A stretch of 64,000 nucleotides of DNA from NCBI GenBank assembly GCA_016839765.1, contig JAEOTP010000069.1, forward strand, positions 1-64,000, read 5' to 3'. Position 1 is the first letter of the stretch; every line of letters begins with the position of its first letter. The notes beneath the pieces are model-generated. The model saw only the letters and a program-made list of their open reading frames with translations. It was not told the DNA's origin and searched no databases. Source of the DNA: Promethearchaeota archaeon (lineage in GTDB: Archaea > Asgardarchaeota > Lokiarchaeia > Sigyniarchaeales > SOKP01). A program made the translations under genes and the position numbers. This document shows positions 1 to 8,715 of the stretch, one piece after another.

Positions 1-254
1 TATTTTGGTAATACTCCCATATAGCCAAAAGTACACACTTCTTCGAATATAAACACTCCACCAATACCAGATATCTTTCCATCTTCTTCATAAATGAGAA
101 ATTTTCCAACATTATTTTTAATTAACGCTCTCCACGCCTTCTCTTCCTCTTCATTAATCCTCTTATTAAGAGTTCTTCCAAAAGAAGAATAGAGAACCCC
201 AACACTTTTATAAATTTCTGTATCGCTTAGTTCTCTAATATTGTCTTCTATCAT
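1..254 (-). CDS. GNAT-family N-acetyltransferase (N-terminal part, runs off window)
   Basis: The frame opens at an ATG at 254 on the minus strand and reads to the window edge without a stop, giving the first 84 residues. Near the visible end is a hydrophobic beta-hairpin (GKISGIGGVFIFEE) followed by TFGYMGVLPK. This resembles the strand that precedes the acetyl-CoA-binding loop of GNAT enzymes, where a YMGVLPEYRGKG-like motif is usual. The catalytic loop lies outside the window, so the substrate is unknown. The family call rests on this one motif. Confidence 0.6.
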   Translation of the reverse strand, partial: MIEDNIRELSDTEIYKSVGVLYSSFGRTLNKRINEEEEKAWRALIKNNVGKFLIYEEDGKISGIGGVFIFEEVCTFGYMGVLPK

Positions 255-333
255 AGCCAATTCTAATTCTTATTATATTAAATGTGATTAATGTCAAAGT
301 AATAAACTAATTAATAAAAATTAAAGCATAAGA

Positions 334-804
334 TTAATCCTTCATTAATGTCTCAATATGATTAATAATCTTTTTCTCTAGATTAAGATCATTAGGATAA
401 CCTTTTTCTAAATTTTTTAAAATTTCATTATTTAAATATTGGTCAAGGTCATTATCAGAATCCAAATCATCTAATATATTAAAAATATCTTTTTTTTTAT
501 CTAAAATCTCATTTAAAAAGATGAATACTACAATATCTTTCGCTTCTTCAATAGTATTTGATCCTATAACAAGGATAATATCTTCATTAAAAAGATTTCC
601 TCGATAACTGAATATATTCGTATTTCCCCATTTCTTTATTTTATATTTTAAAAAACCTAACACACCTAGGATATCTAAGGGATTTCCATCTCGTTGAAGT
701 TTAAAGCATATTCCAACTTTTTCTTTACTTTCGTAGATAGTATGTAAATCCTTAATATGACCGATTAAAATCTCTCTTTGGGGGGAAGTCTTATTATTTG
801 ACAT
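334..804 (-). CDS. Hypothetical protein, 156 aa
   Basis: I do not recognise this protein. It looks soluble, with a mixed alpha/beta N-terminal half (residues 25-90, alternating hydrophobic strands) and an acidic Asp/Glu/Asn-rich helical C-terminus with several Leu-rich segments. There is no signal peptide, membrane segment or cysteine motif. It starts at an ATG at 804, 14 bases after the C_GCAxxG_C_C gene on the same strand, so the two may be co-transcribed. Length and uninterrupted coding support a real gene. Confidence 0.6.
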   Translation of the reverse strand: MSNNKTSPQREILIGHIKDLHTIYESKEKVGICFKLQRDGNPLDILGVLGFLKYKIKKWGNTNIFSYRGNLFNEDIILVIGSNTIEEAKDIVVFIFLNEILDKKKDIFNILDDLDSDNDLDQYLNNEILKNLEKGYPNDLNLEKKIINHIETLMKD

Positions 805-818
805 AAGGTTTATTAGAT

Positions 819-1259
819 TTATTTATTTAGAATGGGTTCCAAAATTTCAGCAGCACTTTTAACAAACTTAGGGCATAAATCTTCAAAAACATTGTTCATA
901 TTAGCTTTTTCTCGTCCTTCAAGAGTACTAATATCACAATTAAGGAGTTCTTTACATTTGATTGTTCCATTAACACTTCTGAATTGTTCAATAAAATTCT
1001 CACCTGCTTCATATGCTAATTCTTTACTTTCTTGGTCCTCAACATCCAAATCTCTATATCTTAAACCTATAACCATCAATGCTCCTGTTACTGCGCCACA
1101 GGTATTTCCAGATCTAGCTAATCCTCCTCCCAGCGAACTACTTATTTTGAATGCTAAATCCTCATCAAGACCATATTGGGTACCATAAGCTTTAAGAACA
1201 GCTTGAGCACAATTATGTCCTTGATTAAAAAAAGTAATGGCCTTTTCAATTTTATTCAT
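819..1259 (-). CDS. C_GCAxxG_C_C family protein (putative redox protein)
   Basis: The 146-aa protein shows the signature that names the family: HNCAQAVL near residue 16, GGGLARSGNTCGAVTGAL around residues 44-61, and later cysteines in IKCKELLNCD and DLCPKF. The conserved cysteines suggest a redox or metal-binding role, but the biochemical function of the family is, as far as I know, not established. Members often sit with redox genes; here the downstream neighbour is a hypothetical gene. Full length and complete. Confidence 0.85.
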   Translation of the reverse strand: MNKIEKAITFFNQGHNCAQAVLKAYGTQYGLDEDLAFKISSSLGGGLARSGNTCGAVTGALMVIGLRYRDLDVEDQESKELAYEAGENFIEQFRSVNGTIKCKELLNCDISTLEGREKANMNNVFEDLCPKFVKSAAEILEPILNK

Positions 1260-1312
1260 AATAATTCCAATTTAGCAAATATTCAAATAATTTTCTAAAT
1301 GATTTCAAATTT

Positions 1313-1330
1313 AGAAAAGTTTAAATATAT
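1313..1330 (+). promoter_or_regulatory. Probable archaeal BRE/TATA promoter for the AbrB-type gene
   Basis: The stretch reads GAAAAG followed by TTTAAATATATA, matching a purine-rich BRE plus TATA box. It lies about 60 bases before the ATG at 1389, in the gap between divergent genes. Assigned by pattern and position only. Confidence 0.4.
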
Positions 1331-1388
1331 ATGATTAATTCGATTAATATGAAAAACATGAATTATATGATTAAAAGGATTTTCAAAA

Positions 1389-1646
1389 ATGAGCAAATTT
1401 ACAAAAGATAATTATTTCTTTGGCTCTGTGAAAGTAGGCGAAAGAGGCCAGATAGTTATTCCATCAAAAGCAAGGAAAATTTTTAAAATAGAACCAGGAG
1501 ATCAATTACTTGTTTTTGGAGATATTAATAAAGGAATTGGAATAATAAAAGCTACAGAGTTAAAGAATTTTGCCTTGAAGTTTTTTGAAGCATTCGAAAA
1601 AGAGAGCAATAATAAATTGAAAAAAAATAAAATTGGAGATAATTAA
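1389..1646 (+). CDS. AbrB/MazE/SpoVT-type DNA-binding protein
   Basis: This 85-aa protein carries a swapped-hairpin AbrB domain at residues 10-50. The hallmark is GSVKVGERGQIVIPSKARK followed by FKIEPGDQLLVFGD. Such proteins dimerise and bind DNA as transition-state regulators or antitoxin-like repressors. The C-terminal 30 residues are charged. The methyltransferase gene starts immediately after it, so the two probably share a transcript. In bacteria and archaea this AbrB type is often found next to a SAM methyltransferase or transporter it may regulate; that role here is inference. Confidence 0.85.
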   Translation: MSKFTKDNYFFGSVKVGERGQIVIPSKARKIFKIEPGDQLLVFGDINKGIGIIKATELKNFALKFFEAFEKESNNKLKKNKIGDN

Positions 1647-1647
1647 A

Positions 1648-2184
1648 ATGGGTCATAAAAAAAGTCAATCAAATTTAGACTTTAAATGTATGTCATTCTT
1701 TTTTAAAATTCGTGATTTTTTTAAATCACCTATAAAAAAAGTAGAAAAAGCTAAAATAAAACAAGGAGATTTTGTCCTTGATTATGGTTGCGGAGCAGGA
1801 AGTTATTCTATGGCTGCTGCTGAGATCGTGGGGTCGTCTGGAAAGATTTATGCCGCCGATATTCACCCTTCTGCTATCAAGGAAGTGAATAAAAGAGCTA
1901 TGAAAAAAAACCTAAAAAATATTGAAACTGTTCAAACAGATTGTAAAACAGGATTAGAACCTAATAGTATTAATGTTATTATTTGCTTTGATGTTTTACA
2001 TGGTATTGAAGATAAAATTTGTATTTTAAAAGAATTTTATCGGGTTTTAAAACCTGAATCAATTCTCTCCTTTGATGATCATCATATGAAAGAAAATGAA
2101 ATATTAGAGAAATTAACTTCAGAAGGATTATTCAAATTAGTTGATAAAAAAGATGATCAATACAACTTTACCAAAGTTGCATGA
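1648..2184 (+). CDS. Class I SAM-dependent methyltransferase
   Basis: Rossmann-fold methyltransferase of 178 aa. Motif I is VLDYGCGAGSYSM, followed by the acidic strand end KIYAADIHPSAI. Motif IV-like NVIICFDVLHGI and the post-motif helix KEFYRVLKPE complete the fold. A frame upstream begins at TTG 1633, but the ATG at 1648 is preceded by GGAGAT at a good distance, so I chose it. The substrate is unknown. The ubiquinone/menaquinone methyltransferase-like layout suggests a small molecule. It follows the AbrB-type gene directly. Confidence 0.85.
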   Translation: MGHKKSQSNLDFKCMSFFFKIRDFFKSPIKKVEKAKIKQGDFVLDYGCGAGSYSMAAAEIVGSSGKIYAADIHPSAIKEVNKRAMKKNLKNIETVQTDCKTGLEPNSINVIICFDVLHGIEDKICILKEFYRVLKPESILSFDDHHMKENEILEKLTSEGLFKLVDKKDDQYNFTKVA

Positions 2185-2346
2185 TTATTATAATAAAATA
2201 GGTTTAAAGGCCATTTAATTCGATTTTACATTTAATATTTTCTTTAACTGCTTTTTGAAAAATAAAAAAATAAATAATTTTGGTTTTATAATATTTTTGC
2301 TTAGCTTATTTCATTCATAAAATTAAAATTTAAAGGGTAAAGGCTT

Positions 2347-3774
2347 TTGAGTTTAAGTGAAAATGATTTATTATATCAATATAACCATGAAAAAGATGGT
2401 AAGGTTAGAAGAAAAATTCTTGAAACTGCTTTAGAGTATGATTTGAAAAAGACTATTCCTCTTTATATCGAAGCATTAAAGGATGCTAATGTTGAGAATA
2501 AAGTTTTCGCAATTAGATATTTGGGACAAAATTATGTTATAGAAGCTCTAAAACCTTTAATAGAATTGACTCAATATAGATTAGAGATTTACGATGAGCT
2601 AATTTCAAGCATAGTAAAAATTGCTAAACATGTGGATTTAGAAGAAATTATTGGGTTTCTTGAAATGGGAAACTTTAATTTAAAAAAATCTATTCCTGTT
2701 ATTTTGGGGAAAATAGGGAATAAAAATGCTGTAAAAATTCTTATTGAACTCTTAGATGATAAAAACCCTATTGTGAGGAGAAATACTGTCAGAGCTTTAG
2801 AAAAATTAATTGAACCAACAGATTTAAGGCATCTAATAAAGAAGTTGGGAGATATAAATCTTGAAGTTAGAAAGACTACCATTCGTGTTTTAGGGTATAC
2901 AGGAGATAAAAACTCAGTTAAACCATTATTAGAGCTGCTAAAGGATCCAGAACCTGATATAAGAAGACACACAGTTAGAGCACTTTATAGAATTTTAAAA
3001 AAGGAAAAATCTCTAAGAACAATATATAGTATATTAAAAAGCAAGAATTCTATTTTACGATTAGAAGCTATTAAATTACTCGGATTGATTGAAAGTCCTG
3101 ATTCTATTAAACACCTAACTAGATTACTTAATAGTACTAATGGAAAGATTAGAAGACTAGCCTTTAATGTAATAATAAAGATTTCGAAAGCTAAAAAGAT
3201 AATGGATAATTCAATTCTTCAGGGTTTGGAAGCTAAAGAATGGCAAATTAGAAGATATTGTGCGAGAATTATAGGAGTAATTGGTAACGATTCAAATACT
3301 GATTCCCTTTTTAATTTGTTAAAAAACACAAAGAATTCAGTCAGAAGAGCTGCAATTGAGGCATTATCTAAGCTTGGTGGAAAAAAGATAATAGAAATTT
3401 CTAAAAAATATTTAGAAAACCCAGACTGGAGAATTAGAAGGTCTGTAGTCGATCTATTAAGAAAAATTGGTACTGAGGAAGCAATAGATCCACTAATTAA
3501 AAGTCTTAATGATGAGGATGTTTATATTAGAAGTTGGGCTATTAAAGCACTTGGAAATCTTAACGGTGACGAAATAATTAACGCATTAGAAGTTAAATTA
3601 AAAGATGAAAATCCAAAAATAAGATTGTCAGCTATAAAAGCATTAGGTAAAATCGGAGATAAAAAGGCTATGAATTTGCTTGTCCAAGCCTTAGGAGATG
3701 ATCAATTCGAAATCAGAAAAGAAATTGAATCTATTTTGAACAAAATCGAACCAAATTGGTTAAATCTAATTTAA
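2347..3774 (+). CDS. HEAT-repeat (PBS-lyase-like) scaffold protein
   Basis: The protein (475 aa) is built almost entirely of about 14 tandem alpha-helical repeats of roughly 31 residues. Each carries a recurring pattern like AVKILIELLDDKNPIVRRN followed by a second helix (TVRALEKL). This is the PBS-lyase HEAT repeat, which forms a superhelical solenoid for protein binding. No catalytic residues are visible. The start is a TTG at 2347. The binding partner is unknown; neighbouring genes are not obviously related. Confidence 0.85.
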   Translation: MSLSENDLLYQYNHEKDGKVRRKILETALEYDLKKTIPLYIEALKDANVENKVFAIRYLGQNYVIEALKPLIELTQYRLEIYDELISSIVKIAKHVDLEEIIGFLEMGNFNLKKSIPVILGKIGNKNAVKILIELLDDKNPIVRRNTVRALEKLIEPTDLRHLIKKLGDINLEVRKTTIRVLGYTGDKNSVKPLLELLKDPEPDIRRHTVRALYRILKKEKSLRTIYSILKSKNSILRLEAIKLLGLIESPDSIKHLTRLLNSTNGKIRRLAFNVIIKISKAKKIMDNSILQGLEAKEWQIRRYCARIIGVIGNDSNTDSLFNLLKNTKNSVRRAAIEALSKLGGKKIIEISKKYLENPDWRIRRSVVDLLRKIGTEEAIDPLIKSLNDEDVYIRSWAIKALGNLNGDEIINALEVKLKDENPKIRLSAIKALGKIGDKKAMNLLVQALGDDQFEIRKEIESILNKIEPNWLNLI

Positions 3775-3908
3775 CTGATCTTTTTAAATAATTGAAATTA
3801 TCCTTTTAAGAATAGACTTTTTTGGAGAATTTGAGTTCTGTCAATTAAGATTTTGGGAACTTTTATTTTAGGTTTATTTTTTCTCTACATAATTAAATGA
3901 AGAAATAG

Positions 3909-5180
3909 ATGATCGAAAAAATGGATCAAGCATTAAATAAATACATATATAAATTCATTGAGGATGTGTGTACTACAATAGGACCCAGAGAATCTGGAAC
4001 AAAACAAGAAATTCTTGCTGGTAATAAAATAGAAGAAGAATTGAAAAAATATTGTGATAAAACCAACCAAGAAGAATATATCAGCCATCCTCACGCATTT
4101 CTTGGTGGGATAAGATATGGCGCAATGCTAGTCCTAGTTTCTATTGTTTTGTACTGGCTTTCTCTACTAATCGATCTTAATATTTTACAATTGGAATCAT
4201 TTTATAGTTTATTATTGATAAGCGTTGCTCTTATCATAATGGCTCTTTCAATTAGCTATTTTATCTTTAATGTGATGAAATATTATGAAGTATTTGATTT
4301 CCTTTTTCCAAAGAGAAAATCAAATAATATAATTGGAACAATAAATCCCTCTGGAGAGATAAAAAATACAATAATTTTTTCTGCACATCATGATTCTGCC
4401 TTTGAATTTAATACATTTTATTATTTGGGACGTACTGGGCAAGTTATTATTAATTTGGGCTATTTAGGAGCTGCAATCATATTTATAGTAATTATTGTAA
4501 AAATTATATTTCAGTTCTTAACAAATATTGTTGATTTCGCAATTGTTTTCTTATTTTTTGGTATTTTATTTTTAATTTTTATCCCAATAGCCTTTGTTTA
4601 TATATTTTTTCATAGTTATCGCCCGGTTCTAGGAGCTTTTGACAACTTATCTGGCGTTGCAGTAGTATTGGGGATTGGGAGGTATTTGTACGAAAATAAA
4701 ACTAATGACAATTTCTTTCCCAAACACACAAGAATTCATCTGATATCTTTTGCTGGCGAAGAAGCTGGATTAAGAGGTTCAAAAAGATATATTAAATCTC
4801 ATTTTAAGGAACTTAAAGAGACTGGAGCTATTGTAATCAATATGGATGGATTAGCAAAAAAAGATATTATCATTGTAATTGACAAGGAATCAGGAATTGG
4901 AGCAAAACATAAACCTGAAGTTGTTAAATCCTTATATAAAATAGCTAAGGACATTAACAATAAAGCTAAGATGGGTTCACTTCCATTTGGAGCAACTGAT
5001 GCAGCAGCATTTAGCAAAAAAGGAATTGCTGCCACCTGTTTAGGAGGATTAAATCTTAAAGAAGAACTTGCCCCTTATTATCATACAAGAAATGATACTC
5101 CTGAAGTTATTGAAGAGGAAGCATTAGGACAAGCAGTTCAAATCTGTGTTGAATATTTAAAGTTAATAGATTCCAAATAA
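3909..5180 (+). CDS. Membrane-anchored M28-family metallopeptidase
   Basis: Co-catalytic zinc aminopeptidase of the M28 family (423 aa). Visible zinc-site motifs are SAHHDSAFE (about residue 158), GAFDNLSGV (about 244), AGEEAGLRG (about 283), NMDGL, and YYHTRNDTP (about 391). Unusually, four hydrophobic segments are present. Two precede the catalytic part (about 70-90 and 97-120) and two are inserted between the first and second zinc motifs (about 175-232), so the domain is tethered to the membrane. It starts at ATG 3909; an in-frame ATG 12 bases on is possible. Substrate unknown. Confidence 0.85.
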   Translation: MIEKMDQALNKYIYKFIEDVCTTIGPRESGTKQEILAGNKIEEELKKYCDKTNQEEYISHPHAFLGGIRYGAMLVLVSIVLYWLSLLIDLNILQLESFYSLLLISVALIIMALSISYFIFNVMKYYEVFDFLFPKRKSNNIIGTINPSGEIKNTIIFSAHHDSAFEFNTFYYLGRTGQVIINLGYLGAAIIFIVIIVKIIFQFLTNIVDFAIVFLFFGILFLIFIPIAFVYIFFHSYRPVLGAFDNLSGVAVVLGIGRYLYENKTNDNFFPKHTRIHLISFAGEEAGLRGSKRYIKSHFKELKETGAIVINMDGLAKKDIIIVIDKESGIGAKHKPEVVKSLYKIAKDINNKAKMGSLPFGATDAAAFSKKGIAATCLGGLNLKEELAPYYHTRNDTPEVIEEEALGQAVQICVEYLKLIDSK

Positions 5181-5336
5181 GCATGAAAAGATGATATTTA
5201 ATTAATATAGAAATATTATTTTCCTTATCTATTTCTTGTTCGCGTAACTGCTTTTTTCTAAAAAGAAAAACCTTCAACAATTAAATACTAAAAGACCCAA
5301 TTTTAGATTAATTAATAATATAAATACAAGGTGATT

Positions 5337-5498
5337 ATGAAATTGAAAGAATATAAGGTGGAAGTTGTAGGAAATATTTACGCTAGCGCAAAACACGCTA
5401 AAGAATTTGAAAAAATTTTAAACGATCAAGCAAATGAAGGTTGGGAATTTAAATTAGCCGCTTCAATGTACTTGGTATTTGAAAGAGAGAAAATATAA
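5337..5498 (+). CDS. DUF4177-type small protein, 53 aa
   Basis: A short frame from ATG 5337 with an AGGTGA-like ribosome binding site just upstream. The pattern KEYKVEVVGN, then FEKILNDQANEGWEFK, then a final strand (MYLVFEREK) matches the DUF4177 layout: one strand, one helix with an EGWE turn, then strands. Function is unknown. It stands alone between the M28 and Roadblock genes. Confidence 0.7.
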   Translation: MKLKEYKVEVVGNIYASAKHAKEFEKILNDQANEGWEFKLAASMYLVFEREKI

Positions 5499-5530
5499 GA
5501 AATATTCCAGTTTTAACTTTAAATTTTTAA

Positions 5531-5539
5531 CTTTTTTTT
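5531..5539 (+). terminator. T-tract, possible transcription terminator
   Basis: A C followed by eight T residues about 35 bases after the DUF4177-type gene and before the convergent Roadblock gene. Oligo-T tracts end archaeal transcripts; evidence is position only. Confidence 0.3.
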
Positions 5540-5579
5540 CAAACTGATCTATACTGATCAAAAAAGACATAAGCAAATT

Positions 5580-5987
5580 TTAATATAAAAATATTATTTT
5601 TCGAATATATTTCTCAATCTCATCTAATATGGGATTTATTTTAGATATATCGTTTAAAATAAATGAAAGAAACGTCTTTTCATCACATTCAATTAGTATT
5701 ATAGTATCTTTATCCAGCTCAGCAATAATTTTATTAAACTTTTTTCCTCCTATTGTCTTTCCTAGGCCTAAAGCACTTTCTAAAACGGAAGCACACATCG
5801 AGGAATATTCATCACTATTAAATTCTGGATAACTCCCACTTAAATTTTCAGCGATAATCCCTCCTTCTCTGTAAGAAAAGATTACTCCCTTTAACTTTCC
5901 TTTTTGCTTTAATTCATTTAAAATCTGGTTCAGCATTTCCAGTTTCTGTTCCTTAGTAGGTTCTTTATTATTCATTTTCAAGTGCAA
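5580..5987 (-). CDS. Roadblock/LC7-domain protein
   Basis: The 135-aa protein fits the Roadblock/LC7 fold: a long N-terminal helix (LEMLNQILNELKQKG), a strand pair with the GVIFSYREGGIIAEN turn, a middle helix (CASVLESALGLGKTI), strands (FNKIIAELDKDTIILIEC) and a C-terminal helix. Roadblock proteins dimerise and act as platforms or activators for small Ras-like GTPases. One such GTPase lies 1.6 kb away (7609-8145). It probably starts at ATG 5987, or at an in-frame ATG 12 bases inside. Confidence 0.75.
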   Translation of the reverse strand: MHLKMNNKEPTKEQKLEMLNQILNELKQKGKLKGVIFSYREGGIIAENLSGSYPEFNSDEYSSMCASVLESALGLGKTIGGKKFNKIIAELDKDTIILIECDEKTFLSFILNDISKINPILDEIEKYIRKIIFLY

Positions 5988-6038
5988 GAAGATATGCTAA
6001 TAAATAAATTAATTAATAACACTATAAATGTTTAATAT

Positions 6039-7451
6039 ATGGAGCAAGTTGAATTTGATAAAAAAGTAGAAGAGTTAATTAAAAAAACAAACTCTGAGTT
6101 TATTGAAAAAGATTTACCTACTTTTTTAAAAATTCCCAGTAATACTTTTAATAAAAAGGGAATTCAACAAGCAAAAGATTTTTTACTTTCATATATCTCG
6201 GATTTTTGTGGGGATTTTAGGGAATTTGAGGGTGAAATTAATCCCCTAATCTTAGCAAAAGTAGAGGGCCAAATTAAAGACTCTCTATTAATTTATATGA
6301 TGTATGATACACAACCAATTACTAATGAAACAGAATGGATATCTAATCCTTTTAACGCTGAGAAAAAAATCCTAGCAGAACCATTAGATAAGCTAGGAAA
6401 ATGTATTATAGCAAGAGGGGCATATAATTCAAAAACCCCATTATTATGCTTTTTAAATGTAATAAAAATTCTAAAAAAAAATGAAAAATTACCAATTTCT
6501 CTATTATTATTATTTGATGGAGAGGAAGAAATAGGCTCACCTTCATTATTACAATATTTGGAAAAGAAGAAGGAAATTTTGAAATCTTGTTTAGACGCAT
6601 ATTATCCAGCAGCTAAGCAAGATTTAAATGGTAGAGCAGTTCTTAAATTAGGATACAAAGGTATCCTTTCACTCAATATTAAGACTTTATCAAAAAATAA
6701 GGAAACACATTCTGCATATAGTTCAATGATTCCAAATCCAGCAATAAATTTGGTAAATTTAATAAACTTAATGTATTCAGAATATAAATTCAATATTACT
6801 CCATTAAAGAATCCCTATAACCCCACCGAACAGGAAGAAAAGATAGTTAATGATTTATTTAAACAAATTGATATTGAAAATATAAAACAAAAAGCGGGTA
6901 TTACTCAAATACTTGAAGAGGATACAAAAGAAGGTTTTTTGAATTATTTGTTTAATCCTACATTTAATATATCCACATTAAAATCAGGCTATTTGGAGGA
7001 AGGTATAAAAAATATAGTTCCACATAGTGCAGAATGTAATATTGATATCCGATTTGCACATGATATTTCTATTGCTGAGCTCTATAAAGAAATTAAAAAT
7101 TTAGTAGAAAATTATGCTAAACTCTCTAAATTAGAGATCAAATTAACTAAAAAGATTGGTTATGAAGGTTCTCGGGTTTTAAAAGATTCAAACCTTATTA
7201 GAAGTCTTGTCAAGAGTTTTGAAAAACTAGATGTCCAAACGGAAATTTGGCCATTAAGCGCAGCAGCAGCTCCTCTAAGCAAAATTCAAAAAGAATTAGG
7301 ATTAAATTTTATTGTTGGTGGTTTAGGTATTGGTGGTTTTGCGCACTCTCCAAATGAATTTATTCAGATTGATTCAATATTAAACATGCGCCTTTCAAAT
7401 TACTTTTTTTTAAAAAACTATACTCACAATAATTTAAAGGTGAATTTTTGA
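6039..7451 (+). CDS. M20-family peptidase fold protein with altered metal site
   Basis: 470 aa with the M20 two-domain layout. The first-ligand motif reads IYMMYDTQP where GHxDVQP is usual, so His is replaced by Met. The bridging-Asp motif reads ARGAYNSKTP where GRGAxDxKG is usual, so Asp becomes Asn. The glutamate pair (DGEEEIGSPS), the dimerisation-domain His (THSAYSS) and the last His (AHSPNEFI) are kept. The third-ligand Asp appears to be replaced by Ala in AYYPAAKQD. From memory, other M20 relatives share the MYD/YNSK variants, so this is probably a divergent subfamily. Activity cannot be assumed. Confidence 0.8.
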   Translation: MEQVEFDKKVEELIKKTNSEFIEKDLPTFLKIPSNTFNKKGIQQAKDFLLSYISDFCGDFREFEGEINPLILAKVEGQIKDSLLIYMMYDTQPITNETEWISNPFNAEKKILAEPLDKLGKCIIARGAYNSKTPLLCFLNVIKILKKNEKLPISLLLLFDGEEEIGSPSLLQYLEKKKEILKSCLDAYYPAAKQDLNGRAVLKLGYKGILSLNIKTLSKNKETHSAYSSMIPNPAINLVNLINLMYSEYKFNITPLKNPYNPTEQEEKIVNDLFKQIDIENIKQKAGITQILEEDTKEGFLNYLFNPTFNISTLKSGYLEEGIKNIVPHSAECNIDIRFAHDISIAELYKEIKNLVENYAKLSKLEIKLTKKIGYEGSRVLKDSNLIRSLVKSFEKLDVQTEIWPLSAAAAPLSKIQKELGLNFIVGGLGIGGFAHSPNEFIQIDSILNMRLSNYFFLKNYTHNNLKVNF

Positions 7452-7608
7452 AAAATTTGGTAAATCTTTAAAATCTTTCTAAAACAAATTATTTTTAAAA
7501 TAGAACTTTCTTAATATTAACAATTAAAAAATCGAAAAGTGAATATATTATTAACTTATAATCTTTAAAATAACTTGAAAAGATATTAATTATTTTGGGG
7601 TACTGAAA

Positions 7609-8145
7609 ATGGAAAGCGATGCTATGTATAAAGTCTGTCTATTTGGGGACGGTGGAGTGGGCAAGACTACTTTAATCAAGCGATATCTTACTGGTGTTTT
7701 TAAAGGAAATTCTACCATAACTATAGGTGTTGATTTTCACGTTAAAAAATTAAAAATTGAAGGAAAAAAGGTTTCACTGCAAATATGGGATTTTGCGGGA
7801 GAAGATCGATTTAGATTTCTTTTACCTAGTTATGTAGTTGGAGCATCGGGTGGGATTTTTATGTATGATATCACACGCTACTCAAGCTTGAAAAATTTTA
7901 AAGATTGGATTGAAATTTTCAAAAGAGGTTTTATTGGGGATAATAGGCAATTACCAGTCATTATGGTTGGAGGAAAATTAGATTTACAGTATAAAAGGAC
8001 AGTATCGACTAAAGACGCATACGATTTAGCGAGGAATTATAATTTATATGGATATATTGAATGTTCTTCAAAAGATGGACGTAATATTGAAGAAATCTTT
8101 ATTGAAATTGCAAAAATAATGATGCATAGATCAGGAATAATTTAA
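7609..8145 (+). CDS. Ras/Rab-like small GTPase
   Basis: A 178-aa single-domain GTPase with all G boxes: P-loop GDGGVGKTT (13-21), the switch I threonine region TITIGVDF, G3 WDFAGED (60-66), G4 GGKLD (121-125) and G5 ECSSKDG. Two features differ from eukaryotic Ras: Glu replaces the catalytic Gln of DTAGQ, and G4 is GKLD rather than NKxD. From memory the latter is common in Asgard GTPases. There is no C-terminal cysteine, so no prenyl anchor. Start ATG 7609 follows a GGGG sequence. Its likely regulators include the Roadblock proteins at 5580 and 12118. Confidence 0.93.
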   Translation: MESDAMYKVCLFGDGGVGKTTLIKRYLTGVFKGNSTITIGVDFHVKKLKIEGKKVSLQIWDFAGEDRFRFLLPSYVVGASGGIFMYDITRYSSLKNFKDWIEIFKRGFIGDNRQLPVIMVGGKLDLQYKRTVSTKDAYDLARNYNLYGYIECSSKDGRNIEEIFIEIAKIMMHRSGII

Positions 8146-8204
8146 GATTATTGTCTAAAATTAAAATAAAGCTCTTTTTCTAAATTCTTAAATTAAATTT
8201 TAAC

Positions 8205-8540
8205 CTATTTTGATTTTAATTCTGCTCTGTTGATTAAATAAAGTAAATGAGAACCATACATATTTTTATTTGCTATAAATGATAACTCAACCTTGTTCTC
8301 ATTTCTATTTTTGTAAACCGTTTCAAAGATCAAAATATCCTGTCCCATATTTAGATCCTTTTTGTAAGAGTATACTGTTAGGTTATCAGAATAATATTCA
8401 ATCCTTTTATGGTGAGCACGAGCTTTATTTATTTCTTGTTCTAATTCTTTTGCAAAATTTGTACAATTATCCTCCAGAATTAATTTAATTTCTCCAACTG
8501 TATTTAATTCTTCAAACTCTTCTATATTACATTTTGCCAT
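8205..8540 (-). CDS. Hypothetical protein, 111 aa
   Basis: Not recognised. A soluble, charged protein: an N-terminal helix (EEFEELNTVGEIKLILED), a second helix with KELEQEINKARAHHK, then several strands (IEYYSDNLTVYSYK, DILIFETVY, KVELSFIANK). It has two isolated cysteines and no membrane segment. It lies convergent to the small GTPase gene. Start ATG 8540. Confidence 0.6.
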   Translation of the reverse strand: MAKCNIEEFEELNTVGEIKLILEDNCTNFAKELEQEINKARAHHKRIEYYSDNLTVYSYKKDLNMGQDILIFETVYKNRNENKVELSFIANKNMYGSHLLYLINRAELKSK

Positions 8541-8653
8541 ATCAATAACCTCATAGAATTATTTTTTACCTCGAATAATTAATAAAAATTCTAGATTTTA
8601 AAAAAAAGGATTTTTAGGCAATTACGTGATAAGCATACTATCCATTTTTTATT

Positions 8654-8683
8654 AATATTATTAAAATTAATATTATTAAAATT
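8654..8683. repeat. 15-bp tandem duplication
   Basis: The unit AATATTATTAAAATT occurs twice in direct succession (8654-8668 and 8669-8683), in the AT-rich gap after the HAD gene. Probably replication slippage. Confidence 0.8.
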
Positions 8684-8715
8684 ATTGAAAAGAATAAAAT
8701 TTTATAATCAGAAAT

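Noticed and set aside
832..1188. Plus-strand open frame of 118 codons
   Set aside because: Antisense to the C_GCAxxG_C_C gene; the minus strand carries the family motifs.
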